Assembly (NCBI GenBank): GCA_934678915.1
Contig: CAKUSF010000105.1
Coordinates: forward strand, 1 to 7,442
Direction of reading: 5' to 3'
From: an uncultured Bacteroidales bacterium
GTDB taxonomy: Bacteria; Bacteroidota; Bacteroidia; Bacteroidales; UBA932
Length of the DNA stretch: 7,442 bases
In this document: piece after piece, positions 5,809 through 7,442 of the stretch
Layout of the letters: each line of letters starts with the position of its first letter
How positions within the stretch are numbered: the stretch's first letter is position 1
The notes under the pieces: model-generated
Databases searched by the model: none
Told to the model about the DNA's origin: nothing
The model's input: only the letters and a program-made list of their open reading frames with translations
Translations under genes and position numbers: made by a program

Positions 5809-6918
5809 ATGAAAACGATCCTCGACGTTAACGCACATCTGCACACACCTTACTCGTTCAGCGCTTTCAATGACGTGAAACAGGCTCTTGACATGGCAGC
5901 TGCCGAAGGGGTCGGAGTGGTGGGAATCAACGACTTCTACAGTCTTGACGGTTACAAGGAATGGAATGACGAATGCTCGGCAAGACACCTCTTCCCTCTT
6001 TTCAACATCGAGTTCATCTCTCTCAATAGCGAAGATCAGGCGGCAGGGCTGAGGGTTAACGACCCGAATAACCCAGGACGCACCTACCTTAGCGGAAAAG
6101 GATTGGCTTACCCAGTGATTCTCAGCTGCAAAGAGGCACAGATGCTTGCCGACGTGAGGGCTGAATCCAACGCTCAGGTTGAGAGGATGTGCGCCAAGTT
6201 GAACGCCCATCTGGATGCGGTCAAGGCTGGATTCAACATTGATTTCAGACAGGTTGTCAAGGATCTGACCAGAGGCTCTGTGCGTGAGCGTCACCTTGCC
6301 AAGGCACTCAGGATGGCGGTTGAAGCCAAGGCTAGCAAGATTGAGGACAGACTCGCACTCTACGAAAGAATCTTCGGATGGCAACCGCTGAAATCCGATC
6401 CGGACAACGAGGCAGCGGTGGAGAACGAAATCAGAAGCAAGCTGCTCAAGGCCGGAGGCGCGGCTTTCGTGCCAGAGGATCCGAAGGCGTTCCTACCGAT
6501 GGAGACCGTCTGTCAGATCATCAAGGCAGGGGGCGGAATCCCGACCTATCCGTTCCTCGCTGATGACGCCAAGGGCAACTTCACAGACTTCGAGGGCGAT
6601 CTCCAGAAAGCCGCGGACACGCTGAAAAAGCGCGGAATCAAATCGGTAGAGTTCATCACGACCCGCAACACAACCACCGTGCTTGAGGAATATTCCGGCT
6701 TCCTCCAGGAAGAAGGATTCATCGTCACTTTCGGTTCGGAGCACAACACGCCAGCGCTGGAGCCAATCAAACTACATGCCCGCGATCACGCTGAGGGCCT
6801 GAGCGAAAAACTGCGCGAGACCAACTACCGCGGAGCGTGCGCGGTTGCCGCCCATCAGGCGGGACTTAACTCCATCGAAGCGGGAGACGAACTAATTCAC
6901 AAGACCTTAAGCATTTAG
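5809..6918 (+). CDS. PHP-domain protein, putative metal-dependent phosphoesterase
   Basis: This is a complete 369-residue cytoplasmic protein; no signal peptide is visible. PHP metal-site motifs are recognisable. HLH (H10, H12) lies near the N-terminus, VVGINDFYSLDGY (37-49) corresponds to the usual T-D-H block, and E68 sits in NIEF. A helical insert follows, with RERHLAKAL (159-167; H162). Near the C-terminus is FGSEHN (308-313; E311, H312). The segment GGGIPTYPFL (241-250) sits where many PHP proteins have GG..AHP, so a usual His appears to be Tyr. PHP enzymes hydrolyse phosphoesters at a two- or three-metal centre. Its substrate here is unknown, but it is the first gene of an operon with an aldolase, 45 bases apart, opposite a sugar symporter and kinase. 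A role in sugar-phosphate metabolism is therefore the best inference. Start at 5809 is supported by the closely placed -7 element. Confidence 0.88.
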   Translation: MKTILDVNAHLHTPYSFSAFNDVKQALDMAAAEGVGVVGINDFYSLDGYKEWNDECSARHLFPLFNIEFISLNSEDQAAGLRVNDPNNPGRTYLSGKGLAYPVILSCKEAQMLADVRAESNAQVERMCAKLNAHLDAVKAGFNIDFRQVVKDLTRGSVRERHLAKALRMAVEAKASKIEDRLALYERIFGWQPLKSDPDNEAAVENEIRSKLLKAGGAAFVPEDPKAFLPMETVCQIIKAGGGIPTYPFLADDAKGNFTDFEGDLQKAADTLKKRGIKSVEFITTRNTTTVLEEYSGFLQEEGFIVTFGSEHNTPALEPIKLHARDHAEGLSEKLRETNYRGACAVAAHQAGLNSIEAGDELIHKTLSI

Positions 6919-6923
6919 GAATA

Positions 6924-6936
6924 TGCCGGTTCGGCA
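6924..6936 (+). other. Small hairpin between the PHP and aldolase genes
   Basis: TGCCG-GTT-CGGCA (5-bp stem, 3-base loop) starts six bases after the PHP stop codon. It has no U-tract, so it is unlikely to terminate transcription. It could stabilise the upstream mRNA end or be fortuitous. Confidence 0.4.
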
Positions 6937-6963
6937 AACAGAGCACATAACTAAGACACGAAT

Positions 6964-7442
6964 ATGAAACAGATTGAAGATCTTATCGCGATTTCCCGGA
7001 AGTTCGGACAGGACTCCCGATTCGTGATAGCCGGAGGTGGCAACACTTCCTACAAGAATGAGGATAAGCTTTGGGTGAAGGCTAGTGGCCATGCACTCGC
7101 AACGATAACGGAGGACGGATTTGCTGTCCTTGACAGGAGCCTTCTGAACCCGATGGGAGAAAAGGCTTACAGTGATGACACGGTGCTCCGCGAGGAGCAG
7201 GTCAAGAACGACCTTGCAATCGCCTGTCTGACAAAGGACAGGAGGCCCTCCGTGGAGACTTCCCTGCACAACTGCATGGGCTTTGCCTTTGTTGTGCACC
7301 TCCACCCTACCTTTGTCAACGGCCTGATGTGCTCGGTGAATGCTGAGACTGCCTGCAAGGAACTTTTCCCGGAAGCCCTTTACATTGAATATACAGACCC
7401 TGGCTACACGCTTTTCAAGAAAGTCTATGACCGGATAAAGGC
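6964..7442 (+). CDS. Class II aldolase/adducin-family protein, 5' partial
   Basis: The first 159 residues are present; the gene runs off the window end. The N-terminal motif VIAGGGNTSYK (21-31) and WVKASGHAL (37-45) are the phosphate-binding and glycine-rich blocks of class II aldolases. The active-site block SVETSLHNCMGFAFVVHLHP (96-115) holds the catalytic E98 and zinc ligands H112 and H114; the third zinc His would lie beyond the window. The family includes fuculose-1-P and rhamnulose-1-P aldolases and longer ketose-phosphate aldolases, all cleaving a phosphorylated ketose into dihydroxyacetone phosphate and an aldehyde. It follows the PHP gene after 45 bases and should be in one operon. 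Together with the divergent symporter and ROK kinase it defines a sugar-degradation locus. Which sugar cannot be told from this fragment. Confidence 0.91.
   Translation, partial: MKQIEDLIAISRKFGQDSRFVIAGGGNTSYKNEDKLWVKASGHALATITEDGFAVLDRSLLNPMGEKAYSDDTVLREEQVKNDLAIACLTKDRRPSVETSLHNCMGFAFVVHLHPTFVNGLMCSVNAETACKELFPEALYIEYTDPGYTLFKKVYDRIK

Noticed and set aside
5719..6384. 221-residue minus-strand frame
   Set aside because: It is the antisense shadow of the PHP gene, whose own frame carries clear metal-site motifs.

Overview
The window looks like part of a Bacteroidales (Bacteroidota) chromosome. The evidence is the Bacteroidota-type -7 promoter element (TAnnTTTG), A+T-rich leaders without Shine-Dalgarno sequences, and gene families typical of gut Bacteroidales: AAA ATPases with DUF4143 or DUF234-like C-termini, an FHS/FucP-like sugar symporter and a ROK kinase. 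The genus cannot be fixed from sequence reading alone.

The left part (1-3355) is accessory and partly decayed. It opens with the 3' end of a DUF4143-type ATPase gene (+ strand, 2-430). A 199-bp gap follows, holding a degenerate copy of a promoter/operator (427-461) and a 60-bp near-exact copy of an internal piece of the ROK kinase gene (549-608). Next is a complete AAA ATPase with a DUF234/PD-(D/E)XK-like C-terminus (- strand, 630-1955). Its -7 promoter element is followed at once by a 25-bp perfect palindrome at the expected transcription start. From about 2040 to 3355 I find no convincing gene. This stretch holds a possible hairpin-bearing element with 11-bp inverted termini (2071-2389), a decayed stretch with an imperfect 24-bp repeat, a nested array of four CCGGACAAA sites in alternating orientation (3023-3105), and a likely terminator hairpin (3272-3316).

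The right part (3356-7442) is a tidy sugar-catabolic locus built as two divergent operons. Leftward run an MFS sugar symporter and a ROK-family sugar kinase. Rightward run a PHP-domain protein (putative metal-dependent phosphoesterase) and a class II aldolase cut by the window end. The 156-bp divergent control region is nearly symmetric: two mirror-image 12-bp copies carry a -7 element each, and a GAATGG/CCATTC palindrome lies between them. The likely logic is uptake, phosphorylation, then aldol cleavage of a phosphorylated ketose. The sugar is not identifiable, and the role of the PHP protein is unknown.

The most unusual signals are the 60-bp ROK gene fragment placed 3.6 kb away beside an ATPase gene, the imperfect direct repeat of the ATPase promoter/operator on both sides of that ATPase gene, and the two-state CCGGACAAA nested repeat. 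No complete new system can be demonstrated from this window.
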